A stretch of DNA of 64,000 nucleotides from an uncultured Oscillospiraceae bacterium. GTDB taxonomy: Bacteria > Bacillota > Clostridia > Oscillospirales > Oscillospiraceae. This document shows positions 9,340-17,500 of the stretch, one piece after another. Both the position numbers and the translations under genes were made by a program. Numbering within the stretch: the stretch's first letter is position 1; every line of letters starts with the position of its first letter. The stretch covers positions 186,001 through 250,000 of the forward strand of contig CANQNS010000001.1 of NCBI GenBank assembly GCA_947625285.1, written 5' to 3'. Below the pieces are notes generated by a model that saw only the letters and a list, made by a program, of their open reading frames with translations, was not told where the DNA came from and made no database searches.

Positions 9340-9846
9340 ATGAAACTGGAGCGCGAGGCATTGGGCCACTACCTGGACACCGGGTTCCACACCAAAGTGA
9401 GCGACGCCGCCGAGGCCGTGTTCGAGATCATCGGTGACGACATCGAGGAGATGAGCGTGGAGCTCAACGCCGACACCGAGCAGATCAAAAACATCCTGGG
9501 CCAGACCAAGACCCGGGACAACGGCTATTCCCCCAGCATGAACGCCGACCCCTTCTATGCCGACCCGGACAAGAAGCTCTATCCCAAGCTGCGGGACATC
9601 GCCATGAACCGGCTGAAGGGCGACGACTGCAAGACCCTGATGCTGGAGGTCATCGTGGAGGACACCGAGGCCGAGACCCATAAGGCCTGGCTGCGGGAGG
9701 TCACCGTCAAGCCCCAGAGCTACGGCGGCGGCACCGAGGGCGTCAATATCCCCTTCGCCGTCAACGAGGACGGCGCGTGCGTGGAGGGCACCGTCACCGC
9801 CGAGAGCATGAAGGCCGGCAGCCCCGTTTTCAGCGCGGCTGCGTGA
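9340..9846 (+). CDS. Major tail tube protein
   Basis: The 168-residue protein starts at ATG 9340 behind a strong AAGGAGG site, consistent with high expression. It follows the tail terminator and precedes the assembly chaperones, the standard place for the tube subunit. The sequence shows a receptor-like motif YLDTGFHTKVSDAAE and a beta-rich C-terminal half ending in the VTAESMKAGSPVF segment. A strong RNA hairpin follows the stop at 9854-9882. Confidence 0.75.
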   Translation: MKLEREALGHYLDTGFHTKVSDAAEAVFEIIGDDIEEMSVELNADTEQIKNILGQTKTRDNGYSPSMNADPFYADPDKKLYPKLRDIAMNRLKGDDCKTLMLEVIVEDTEAETHKAWLREVTVKPQSYGGGTEGVNIPFAVNEDGACVEGTVTAESMKAGSPVFSAAA

Positions 9847-9853
9847 AAAGAGC

Positions 9854-9882
9854 GGCGGTCCCCTCGCCTGGAGGGGGCCGCC
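9854..9882 (+). promoter_or_regulatory. Intercistronic hairpin after the tail tube gene
   Basis: A 12 bp GC-rich stem with one G-U pair and a GCCTG loop sits between the tube gene and the chaperone gene. No U-tract follows, so it is not a standard terminator. It may protect the upstream mRNA or set the tube-to-chaperone ratio. Confidence 0.5.
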
Positions 9883-9905
9883 GTATCGGGAAGGAGATGT
9901 TTTTG

Positions 9906-10349
9906 ATGGCGGAGACCATGAAGCTGCGGGTGGAGACCGGCGCGGTCAACGTGGAGGTGGAGGACGAGCGGGGCGAGAAACTGGGCGCGTTCCAGTTCAA
10001 CCCCGCCGACTCCAATATCCTCAAACGCTACGGCAAGGTGGTGGACTTCTTCAACGCCGTGTCCTTTGACGATAAGGCGTCGGAGGAGGAGCAGCTGCGG
10101 CAGGTGGAGGCCCTGGCGGACGATATCGCCGGGCAGTTCAACTATCTGCTGGGCTACGACGTGTCGGAAGGACTGTTCGGCCGGTGCGGGCCCCTGACCG
10201 TGACGAAAAACGGCGACTTCTTCTTTGAACAGGCGTTGGAGGGCGTGGGCAGGCTCATCGAGCAGGTCACGAAAAAACGGCTGGATAAGAAGCTTGCCAA
10301 GATCAGAAAGGCGGCCGCCGCCGCGCCGGGCGTCCGTGCCAGGGCCTGA
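9906..10349 (+). CDS. Tail assembly chaperone (first protein)
   Basis: This 147-residue protein lies between the tube and tape measure genes, where siphophages encode chaperones that coat the tape measure. I chose ATG 9906, nine bases after AAGGAG; the in-frame ATG at 9897 touches that site. The protein has a beta-rich start, a helical middle and a basic C-terminus. It overlaps the Gp15-type gene by one base (TGATG) rather than using the ribosomal frameshift seen in lambda-like phages. Confidence 0.65.
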   Translation: MAETMKLRVETGAVNVEVEDERGEKLGAFQFNPADSNILKRYGKVVDFFNAVSFDDKASEEEQLRQVEALADDIAGQFNYLLGYDVSEGLFGRCGPLTVTKNGDFFFEQALEGVGRLIEQVTKKRLDKKLAKIRKAAAAAPGVRARA

Positions 10350-10912
10350 TGGACGGCTGGGACCTGCCCACGTCGCTGACCGTGGGTGGGGCGCGGCGGC
10401 CTATCCGCTCGGATTTCCGGGACGCGCTCTACCTGATGGGCATCTTTGCCGACCCGGAGCTTGAGCCGGATGAAAAGGCCGCCGTGTGTTTGCGGGTGCT
10501 GTTCGTGGACGGAGAGGATATCCCGGCCGGGCAGGCGGAGGAGGCCTTCCAGGCGGCGGTGGATTTTTTGGACGGCGGCATCCCCGCCGGCGGACGGCGC
10601 GCCTCGCCCCGGGTGGTGGATCTGCAGCAGGACGCGCCTATCCTTATCCCGGCGGTCAACAAGGTCCTGGGACGGGAGATACGCGCCCTGCCCTATCTGC
10701 ACTGGTGGACCTTCCTGGCCGCCTATATGGAGGTCGGTGACAGCCTCTTTTCCACGGTGGTGGGGCTGCGGCAAAAACGCGCCAGGGGCCGGAAGCTGGA
10801 GAAGTATGAGCAGCAGTTCTGGAACGAAAACCGGGCTTTGGTGGAGCTGCGGAGAAAACAGACCCCCCAGGACCGGGCCAGGCGGGAGCAGCTGCGAGAG
10901 CTTTTTGTGTGA
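10349..10912 (+). CDS. Gp15-family tail assembly chaperone
   Basis: The 187-residue protein resembles the bacteriophage Gp15 family: an acidic N-terminal half with DFRDALYLMGIFADPELEPD, the conserved HWWTFLAAYMEV-like segment near residue 112, and a charged C-terminus. It lies immediately before the tape measure gene, as usual for this family. Its stop is 13 bases from the tape measure ATG. Confidence 0.75.
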   Translation: MDGWDLPTSLTVGGARRPIRSDFRDALYLMGIFADPELEPDEKAAVCLRVLFVDGEDIPAGQAEEAFQAAVDFLDGGIPAGGRRASPRVVDLQQDAPILIPAVNKVLGREIRALPYLHWWTFLAAYMEVGDSLFSTVVGLRQKRARGRKLEKYEQQFWNENRALVELRRKQTPQDRARREQLRELFV

Positions 10913-10925
10913 GGAGTGAGCGTCT

Positions 10926-13487
10926 ATGGCGGAAGACGGTTCCGTTATCATAAAAGTACGATTTGAGACTGGCGACGTGGAGCGGGGCGTGGACGCCATC
11001 CGGACCGGGTGCAAGCGGGCGGGCACGGCGGCGGCCAAGCTCCGCAGCGCGGCGGCCGGCGCATGGGATCTGCGGCCCTTGCGGAGCGCGCAGAAAACCG
11101 TGGCCGGACTGGACCAGAGCATCGGAAAGCTGGTCGGCGCGGCGGCGGACGAGCCTCTGGACGGCATGGACGAAGCCATGGCGGAGGCGGGCCAGAGCGC
11201 GGAGCGGACCGCCGCCGGTATCGGTCAGGCGGAGGCGGCGCTGGCGGGACTTACGGCGGGCATGGCCGGCGGGTATGCCGGGGCGGTCCGCTATGGGCTG
11301 GGCATACAGGCCCTGGCCGCGCTGCTGGCGGCGCTTGGCGGCACGATCAAGGACGGGATGACCGCCCTGGCGAAATACGACAGCGAGACGGCCGACGCCC
11401 TTAGCAGCCTGCGCGGCTCCCTGCGAAGCGTGCAGAGCGCGCTGGCGACCGCTTTCGCGCCCATCGCCACCGCGGTGGCTCCCCACCTTTCCAGCCTGTG
11501 CAATATGCTGGTGACGGCGGCCAACTATGTGGCTATGTTCTTCGCCGTGCTGGGGGGAAAGAGCACCTATAAGCGGGCGGTGGCCGGCGCGAACAGCTAC
11601 GCCGCCAGCATCTCCGCGGCGGGCTCCGCCGTGAAGGTCGCCACGGTGCAGACCGGCCAGTTCGGCCAGGCCGCCGCCACGGCGGTGACGGACGCCGGGA
11701 AAGCCGCCGCCATCGCGGCGGGCGGTATCTCCGACGTGGGAAGGGCCGTCAAGGACGCCCGCAACAACCTGTCCGGCCTGGACGAGCTGAACCTGTGGCG
11801 GGTGGAGGAGCAGACCTCCGGCGGCGGAGGCTCCGGCGGGGCCGGCGGCGGAGGAGGTCTGGACATAGAGGACGGGGGCTTCGCCTTTGAGGAGGTCCCA
11901 GTGGACGAGGCCTTTGCCAAGCGGATCGACTGGCTCAAAGAGCATTTTGACGGCCTTCTCACCGTGGCGGAGGCCATCGGCGCGGCGGTGCTGGCCTGGA
12001 AGATCGCCCGGGCCTTCGGCGCAAGCCTCAAAACAGCCCTGGGCCTGGCTACGGCCGTGGGCGGCGCGGTGGCGTTGGTGAAGGGCTATCTGGATGCCTG
12101 GCGGGGCGGCATCGATCCGAAAAATATGCGGCAGATGCTCCTGGGCCTGGCGGCCGCCGTGGGCGGCGTGAGCCTGGCGGCGGGACCGGCGGCCGGCGCG
12201 TTCACGGCTCTGGCCGGCGGCGCGGCCCTGGCGGCGGAGGCGTTCCGGGAGTGGGTCAGGACGGGCAAGCTGTCCGACAGCGCGCTCAAGACCCTGACGG
12301 CCGGACTGCTGCTGGCGGGCGGCGCGCTCAGCCTTCTGTCCGGGTCCTGGGTCCCCCTGGCCGTGGCCGCCGTCGCCACGCTGGCCGCCGCCGTGATGGG
12401 CCGGTGGGAGGAGATAAAAAAGCGGACGGGCAAGGTCTGGAAGGCCATCCAGAAATTCGTCCTGGACGCCTGGGACCAGATGAAAAAGGACGTCCGGGCC
12501 CGGTCTCAGGAGCTGCGCGGCAATATCGCCGGGAGCTTCGACGCCATTCGGGAGAAGATCGGCTCCGCCATAGGGGCCGCCGGAGAGGCGGTCCGGGAAC
12601 AGTTCGAGGCGATGCGCGCCCGCACGGCGGATACGCTGGGCCAGATGAAGGACCGGGTGAGCGGGGCGTTCGAGAGCATACGGGGGCTGATAGCGGAGCG
12701 GTCCCAGGCGGCGGCCCGGGCCGTTACCGGGGCGTTCGAGAGCATCCGCTCGGCCATCGCGGATAAGGCGTCCGCCGCCAGACAGACGGTCTTGAACATC
12801 TTTTCCGGGATCGCCTCCGGCATCGGTGAGCGCATCCAGTCCGCCGTCAGCGCGGTGAAAAACGCCGTGGACGCCATCCGGAACAGCCTCAACTTCTCCT
12901 GGAGCCTGCCCCATCTGAAGCTGCCGCACATATCCATCACAGGCGGGTTCTCCCTGAATCCGCCCAGGGTGCCGCGCTTTTCCATCAGCTGGTATGCCAG
13001 AGGCGGCATCGTGGACGGGGCCACGCTGATCGGCGCGGGGGAGGCGGGCCGGGAGGCCATCATCCCCCTGGAACGGCACACGGAGTGGCTGGACGAGGTG
13101 GCGAAGCGGCTGGCCGCACGGCTGGGCGGCATGAGGCCGACGCCGGATCTGGCGGAAACAGCGGAGCGGCTGGCGGGGCTGGCCGGGTCCATCGACCGGC
13201 TGGGGCTCGCCATATCCTCCTTCCGGCAGCCGGTGATGGCCGCCGGCACCGTGATCCCGCCCAAGGCCGTGTACGCGGCGGAGCGGGAGGACGCCGTCCT
13301 GGGCGGGTCCGGCCTACGGCAGCTTTTGGCGGGCCTGGCCGGGACCGGCGGGAACGGCGGTCCCCGATCCGAGGGCAGCTATACCTTCGTCGCCCAGCTG
13401 GACGGCCGGGAGATATTCCGCCAGACCATCCGGGAGGGTAAGCTGCGCCAGACCCAGACCGGGCGCAATCCCTTTGAACTGGGGTGA
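10926..13487 (+). CDS. Phage tail tape measure protein
   Basis: The 853-residue protein sets tail length by spanning the tube lumen. It is Ala/Gly-rich and mostly helical, has several hydrophobic segments in the middle (roughly residues 350-500), a Gly-rich linker near residue 300, and amphipathic repeats in residues 520-650. The C-terminal [18 protein letters not shown] segment is common in tape measure proteins of Gram-positive phages. The family rule of about 0.15 nm per residue would give a tail near 125 nm; this is inference. The gene is uninterrupted, so any particle should have a full tail. Confidence 0.88.
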   Translation: MAEDGSVIIKVRFETGDVERGVDAIRTGCKRAGTAAAKLRSAAAGAWDLRPLRSAQKTVAGLDQSIGKLVGAAADEPLDGMDEAMAEAGQSAERTAAGIGQAEAALAGLTAGMAGGYAGAVRYGLGIQALAALLAALGGTIKDGMTALAKYDSETADALSSLRGSLRSVQSALATAFAPIATAVAPHLSSLCNMLVTAANYVAMFFAVLGGKSTYKRAVAGANSYAASISAAGSAVKVATVQTGQFGQAAATAVTDAGKAAAIAAGGISDVGRAVKDARNNLSGLDELNLWRVEEQTSGGGGSGGAGGGGGLDIEDGGFAFEEVPVDEAFAKRIDWLKEHFDGLLTVAEAIGAAVLAWKIARAFGASLKTALGLATAVGGAVALVKGYLDAWRGGIDPKNMRQMLLGLAAAVGGVSLAAGPAAGAFTALAGGAALAAEAFREWVRTGKLSDSALKTLTAGLLLAGGALSLLSGSWVPLAVAAVATLAAAVMGRWEEIKKRTGKVWKAIQKFVLDAWDQMKKDVRARSQELRGNIAGSFDAIREKIGSAIGAAGEAVREQFEAMRARTADTLGQMKDRVSGAFESIRGLIAERSQAAARAVTGAFESIRSAIADKASAARQTVLNIFSGIASGIGERIQSAVSAVKNAVDAIRNSLNFSWSLPHLKLPHISITGGFSLNPPRVPRFSISWYARGGIVDGATLIGAGEAGREAIIPLERHTEWLDEVAKRLAARLGGMRPTPDLAETAERLAGLAGSIDRLGLAISSFRQPVMAAGTVIPPKAVYAAEREDAVLGGSGLRQLLAGLAGTGGNGGPRSEGSYTFVAQLDGREIFRQTIREGKLRQTQTGRNPFELG

Positions 13488-13493
13488 GAGGGC

Positions 13494-13880
13494 ATGAACA
13501 AATATCAGGACTATATCAAGATGAACGGCGTGGTGATCTACCAGCCGGACGAGGGCTTGGGTTATGACTTCGAGACCACCTATACCGAGGACAGCACCCG
13601 AGTCCAGAGCGGCGTGATGCACGCCACGCCCATGTTCACAGTGGAGGCGTTCAGCTACCGGGCCACCTGGGTGCCGGCGGCGCGGATGCGGGAGATATTA
13701 CAGATCGCGGCCAAGGGCTCGCCCTTCACGCTGCACTACTTCTCGCCCTATTACGGCTGCTGGCGGGACGACCGGTTCTATGTGGCAAAGGGGTCATTGT
13801 CCATCGGCCGGCTGGAGTACCGGGACGAGGTCTTTGAGAATCTGTCCTTCAATATGGTGGGGGTGAATCCGATCCGATGA
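13494..13880 (+). CDS. Putative distal tail protein
   Basis: This 128-residue beta-rich protein follows the tape measure gene and overlaps the large tail protein by 4 bases (ATGA). The position matches the distal tail (Dit) component of the baseplate hub, although it is shorter than most Dit proteins. It may belong to the group annotated DUF6711 in clostridial prophages; I recall this but cannot check it. Confidence 0.55.
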   Translation: MNKYQDYIKMNGVVIYQPDEGLGYDFETTYTEDSTRVQSGVMHATPMFTVEAFSYRATWVPAARMREILQIAAKGSPFTLHYFSPYYGCWRDDRFYVAKGSLSIGRLEYRDEVFENLSFNMVGVNPIR

Positions 13881-16015
13881 TAAACGTGAGCAAAGAGTTC
13901 CGCGAGACCATGAAGGAGCGGACCGATTTCAAGTGCTACGCGGAGGCGGCCCTGGCCGACGGCCGGGAGCTGGTCTTTACGGAGGATGATTTCGTGATGA
14001 GCGGCAACAGCCTCACCGACGGCGCGGCTGCGGGCGGCCTGCCCCTGGGGGCGGCGGTGTGCCGGACGGTGAAGCTGGCTCTGACCAACACGGACGGCCG
14101 CCTGGACGAGTGCGACTTCTATGGGGCCCGCATCCGGCTGTGGCTCACGTTCCGGCTGTCGGAGACGGTGGAACGGGTCCGGCTGGGGACCTTTACGGTG
14201 GCGGAGCCGGAGAGCCGGGGCGAGACGGTGACTATCACGGCCGGGGACGATATGATCCTGGCGGACCGGGACTTTGTCCCGTTCCAGACGGGAAGCGCGA
14301 CGCTGGGGCAGCTCTATATGGACGTGTGCGGCCAGTGCGGCCTGCACTACACCACGGCGGAGTTTCCCAATAGCGACATGACCGTGACGGTGCCGGAAGA
14401 GAGCTATACCTGCCGGCAGATGCTGGGGTATATCGCCCTGCTGGCGGGGGGCAACGCCCGGATCGACCGGCAGGGGGATATCAAGATCCTGACCTATGAC
14501 CGGCAGCGGCCGGCGGACCACGATCTGAGCGACTGGACCAGCCTCAGGACCGACACGGACGATATCATCATCACGGGCCTGCAGGTCCAGACGGAGGACG
14601 GCCCCGTCCGAGAGGGCGAGGAGGGGTATGTGCTGGAGCTGGAGGACCCGCTGATGGAGGGCCGGGAGGCGGAGGCCCTGCGGCGGGTGGGGGACCGGCT
14701 GCTGGGGCTGCGGCTGCGGCAGTTCGAGGGCAGCCACACCGGCTACCCCCTGGCGGAGTGCATGGACACCGTTGCCTTCACGGACCGGCGGGGCCGGCGG
14801 TACACGTCCGTGATGACAGACGTGACCTTTGCCTTCGGCGGGCTCACCAGCCTCTCCAACAGCGCGGAGGGTGTGGTCCGCAACGGCAGCCGGTATGTGT
14901 CCGGGGAGACGATGGCGAAGCTGGAAGCCCGGAAACTGGCGAAGAAGGAGCGGACCGCCCGGGAGCTGGCGGTGGAGGCTCTCCGCCAGGCTCTGGAGGA
15001 GTCCAGCGGGATGTACTGCACGGTCCAGAGGCAGCCGGACGGCTCGTCGGTGGTATATCTGCACGACAAGCCGGACCTGGAGGGCTCCGCCAACGTGGTG
15101 AAGATAACGGCGAACGCCCTGGGCCTGTCCACGGACGGGGGCCAGAGCTACCCCTTCGGCTTCGCCGTCAACGGCGAGATGATCATGGGCATCATCCAGG
15201 CGGAGGGCATCAACGCCGACTGGATCCTGACCGGGACGGTGGATCTGGAGCGGCTCACCGTATCGGGGGCGTTGGGCGGCATCAAGGAGGGACACGGCGC
15301 GGCCAAGGACGGCCAGACCACCAAGGGCATCCTGATATACGGCTCCAATGGGCTGGACGAGGACGGCAACGCCATACCGCCTTACATGATCCTGACTGAC
15401 GCCGGCTGGCGCGTGCAGACGGCGGAGGACGCCTATTTCTACGTATCGGGGCGAACGGCGAATATGGAGGGCAACATCGTTGCCACCGGCTCCCTCAGTG
15501 CGCGGGGCGGCATAGTGTATGTGGGCGGCAATACTGCGGTCAACTGGAACGCTGACGCCACGCTGATGACCTTTGGCAATAACGCCTATCGCTCCTGGCT
15601 GGCCGGCCGGCAGGTGTATGTGGGCGAGAATGTGAGCAGCTACGAGACCTATCTCCGCGGCGGCAGCATCTACGCCAGCAAAACCATCCAGATAAGCTCC
15701 GACAGGACGATGAAAAAGGACGTGGAGCCGCTGACGGCGGCCTATGCCGCCGCGCTGGACCGGGTAAAGCCGGTGCGGTACCGCTACAAGACGGAGCCGG
15801 AGGGCGCGCCGTTCCACCTGGGCTACGTCGCCCAGGACGTGCGGGCGGCCCTGGAGGCGGAGGGTCTGGGCGACGCCGCCGTGGTGGGCGAGTATGCCGG
15901 CGAGGACGGCCAGACCCGCCTGGCCCTGGCCTATGAGGAGCTGATCGCCCTGCTCCACTGCAAGATCGACCGCCTGGAGGCGGAGATAGAACGGGTAAAG
16001 GAGGCGTTGGCATGA
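13877..16015 (+). CDS. Tail-associated protein with C-terminal S74 chaperone domain
   Basis: The 712-residue protein has an N-terminal hub-like domain (about residues 1-330, similar to Tal/gp27-type tail proteins), a middle linker and fibre-like region, and a C-terminal peptidase S74 intramolecular chaperone. The S74 domain begins near SSDRTMKKDVEPL, with the Ser and Lys of the self-cleavage dyad, and continues through HLGYVAQDV and LALAYEELIALL to a final coiled coil. S74 domains trimerise the fibre and then cut themselves off. The fusion of hub and self-processing fibre in one gene suggests it is both baseplate and host-contact protein. Confidence 0.8.
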   Translation: MINVSKEFRETMKERTDFKCYAEAALADGRELVFTEDDFVMSGNSLTDGAAAGGLPLGAAVCRTVKLALTNTDGRLDECDFYGARIRLWLTFRLSETVERVRLGTFTVAEPESRGETVTITAGDDMILADRDFVPFQTGSATLGQLYMDVCGQCGLHYTTAEFPNSDMTVTVPEESYTCRQMLGYIALLAGGNARIDRQGDIKILTYDRQRPADHDLSDWTSLRTDTDDIIITGLQVQTEDGPVREGEEGYVLELEDPLMEGREAEALRRVGDRLLGLRLRQFEGSHTGYPLAECMDTVAFTDRRGRRYTSVMTDVTFAFGGLTSLSNSAEGVVRNGSRYVSGETMAKLEARKLAKKERTARELAVEALRQALEESSGMYCTVQRQPDGSSVVYLHDKPDLEGSANVVKITANALGLSTDGGQSYPFGFAVNGEMIMGIIQAEGINADWILTGTVDLERLTVSGALGGIKEGHGAAKDGQTTKGILIYGSNGLDEDGNAIPPYMILTDAGWRVQTAEDAYFYVSGRTANMEGNIVATGSLSARGGIVYVGGNTAVNWNADATLMTFGNNAYRSWLAGRQVYVGENVSSYETYLRGGSIYASKTIQISSDRTMKKDVEPLTAAYAAALDRVKPVRYRYKTEPEGAPFHLGYVAQDVRAALEAEGLGDAAVVGEYAGEDGQTRLALAYEELIALLHCKIDRLEAEIERVKEALA

Positions 16016-16224
16016 TGGACCGGCGATGCGCCCAGTGCCGCTTCGGTGTACCGATCTATATTGGCGACGGGGACGAGCTTCTGACGGCGTGCGTATATAT
16101 CCTGCGGACCGGCCACAGACGGCCCTGCCCCGCCGGGGAGGGGTGCGGCGTGTTCCAGCCCGCCAGACCGGGCGACAGCCCCAGAATGGAGAAAATACTG
16201 TTCGGAAAGGAGCAATACATATGA
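16012..16224 (+). CDS. Small Cys-containing phage protein
   Basis: A 70-residue protein has CAQCRF near its start and further cysteines at CVYIL and the PCPAGEGCGVF segment, so a small zinc site is possible. It overlaps the tail gene stop by 4 bases and the holin start by 4 bases (ATGA at both ends). Similar short Cys-rich ORFs often precede holins in clostridial phages, but the role is unknown. Confidence 0.6.
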   Translation: MMDRRCAQCRFGVPIYIGDGDELLTACVYILRTGHRRPCPAGEGCGVFQPARPGDSPRMEKILFGKEQYI

Positions 16225-16649
16225 AAGATACCGTATGCGCCGCCATCGGCGCGGTGGGCGGCGTGCTGAGCGCAGCCTTCGGCGGATGGGACGGGGCCAT
16301 CGTGACGCTGGTGATCTTCATGGCGGCGGACTATGTGTCCGGCCTGCTGGTGGCGGGGGTGTTCCACGCCTCGGCCAAATCGGAGGGCGGCGCGCTGGAA
16401 TCCCGGGCGGGCTTCAAGGGCCTGTGCCGGAAGGGAATGATACTGCTGTTCGTGCTCATCGCCTGCCGGCTGGATATGCTGCTGGGCTGCCGGTATATCC
16501 GGGACGGCGTGATCATCGGCTTCGCCGCCAATGAGTTCATCTCCATCGTGGAGAACGCCGGGCTCATGGGTCTGCCGCTGCCGGCGGCGGTCAGCGGCGC
16601 GGTGGATATCCTCACCAGCAAGGCAAAGGAGGACCCGGACCATGAGTAA
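16221..16649 (+). CDS. Phage holin (toxin-secretion/phage-lysis holin family)
   Basis: The 142-residue protein starts at ATG 16221 behind AAAGGAG. It has three or four hydrophobic segments and the sequence pattern of the TIGR01593/Phage_holin_4 family, including VIFMAADYVSGLLVAG and the FKGLCRKGMILLFVLIAC segment. Holins open the membrane to release the endolysin encoded next. It overlaps the endolysin start by 8 bases. Confidence 0.85.
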   Translation: MKDTVCAAIGAVGGVLSAAFGGWDGAIVTLVIFMAADYVSGLLVAGVFHASAKSEGGALESRAGFKGLCRKGMILLFVLIACRLDMLLGCRYIRDGVIIGFAANEFISIVENAGLMGLPLPAAVSGAVDILTSKAKEDPDHE

Positions 16650-17442
16650 CGCGGCGCAGGTGGTGTCCATCGCCCTGGCCGAAGTGGGCTACCGGGAGAA
16701 GGCTTCCAACGCAAGCCTCGATCTGGCGGCCGCCAACGCCGGGTCCGGCAACTGGACCAAGTATGCCCGGGACCTCTATAACGCCGGGTACTACAACGGT
16801 AACAAGAACGGCTACGCCTGGTGCGACGTGTTCGTGGACTGGTGCTTTTATAAGGCCTTCGGCAAGACCGAGGGGCAGCTGGTGGAGTGCCAGACCGGGA
16901 CCCTGGGGGCGGCGTGCCCCTATTCGGCCAGCTACTACAAGGCCCAGGGCCGGTATGATACCACGCCCCGGGTGGGGGACCAGGTGTTCTTCCAGCAGGG
17001 CGGCGCGCTGGTGCACACTGGCATCGTGGCGGAGGTCACCGCCAGTCAGATCGTCACCGTGGAGGGCAATACCAGCGACATGGTGGCTAAGCGAACCTAC
17101 AGCCGGTCCAGCTCCTACATCGCCGGGTACGGCCACCCCCAGTACACCGAGGCGGCCAGCACTATTCCGGTGGAGAAGTACGGCGCGGAGCAGACCGTGA
17201 AGGTCCACCTGCTCCAGTCCGGCTCCATCGGCGCGGAGGTCAAGACCATCCAGCGCATCTGCTTTGCCCGGGGCTGTCTGGACGACGCCGGGCGGCAGAT
17301 CGACGTGGACGGGGACTTCGGCCCCGCCACCAGACAGGCGGTCGTCAAGCTGCAAAAGCAGTTGTTCCCCGCCGCCCCCGCCAAGTGGGACGGAGAGGTG
17401 GGCGTGGAGACCTGGACCGCCGCGCTGACTAAGCTCTGGTGA
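16642..17442 (+). CDS. Phage endolysin: CHAP amidase with peptidoglycan-binding domain
   Basis: The 266-residue protein starts at ATG 16642 inside the holin gene. The N-terminal half is a CHAP-type NlpC/P60 domain with the catalytic Cys in GYAWCDVFVDW and the His in ALVHTGIVAEV. The C-terminal third is a PG_binding_1 domain (VKTIQRICFARGCLD to FGPATRQAVVKLQ). No signal peptide is present, so export depends on the holin. It is the last gene of the phage module and a strong terminator follows. Both catalytic residues are present, so the enzyme looks functional. Confidence 0.9.
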   Translation: MSNAAQVVSIALAEVGYREKASNASLDLAAANAGSGNWTKYARDLYNAGYYNGNKNGYAWCDVFVDWCFYKAFGKTEGQLVECQTGTLGAACPYSASYYKAQGRYDTTPRVGDQVFFQQGGALVHTGIVAEVTASQIVTVEGNTSDMVAKRTYSRSSSYIAGYGHPQYTEAASTIPVEKYGAEQTVKVHLLQSGSIGAEVKTIQRICFARGCLDDAGRQIDVDGDFGPATRQAVVKLQKQLFPAAPAKWDGEVGVETWTAALTKLW

Positions 17443-17453
17443 GCGAGGATATC

Positions 17454-17489
17454 AAAAAAACACCCTGCCTCTTGGCAGGGTGTTTTTTT
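17454..17489. terminator. Bidirectional terminator closing the phage module
   Basis: A perfect 9 bp CACCCTGCC stem with a TCTT loop is flanked by A7 and T7. It ends the endolysin transcript and the convergent foldase transcript. Confidence 0.9.
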
Positions 17490-17500
17490 GTTGTCTTTTT

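Noticed and set aside
9906-10912. Programmed frameshift between the two tail assembly chaperone genes
   Set aside because: The second gene has its own ATG overlapping the first stop (TGATG), and no slippery heptamer stands out.
10656-13079. 807-residue minus-strand ORF
   Set aside because: Antisense shadow of the tape measure gene in GC-rich DNA; low-complexity Arg/Gly/Pro-rich translation and no ribosome-binding site.
13778-16321. 847-residue minus-strand ORF
   Set aside because: Antisense shadow of the S74 tail gene.
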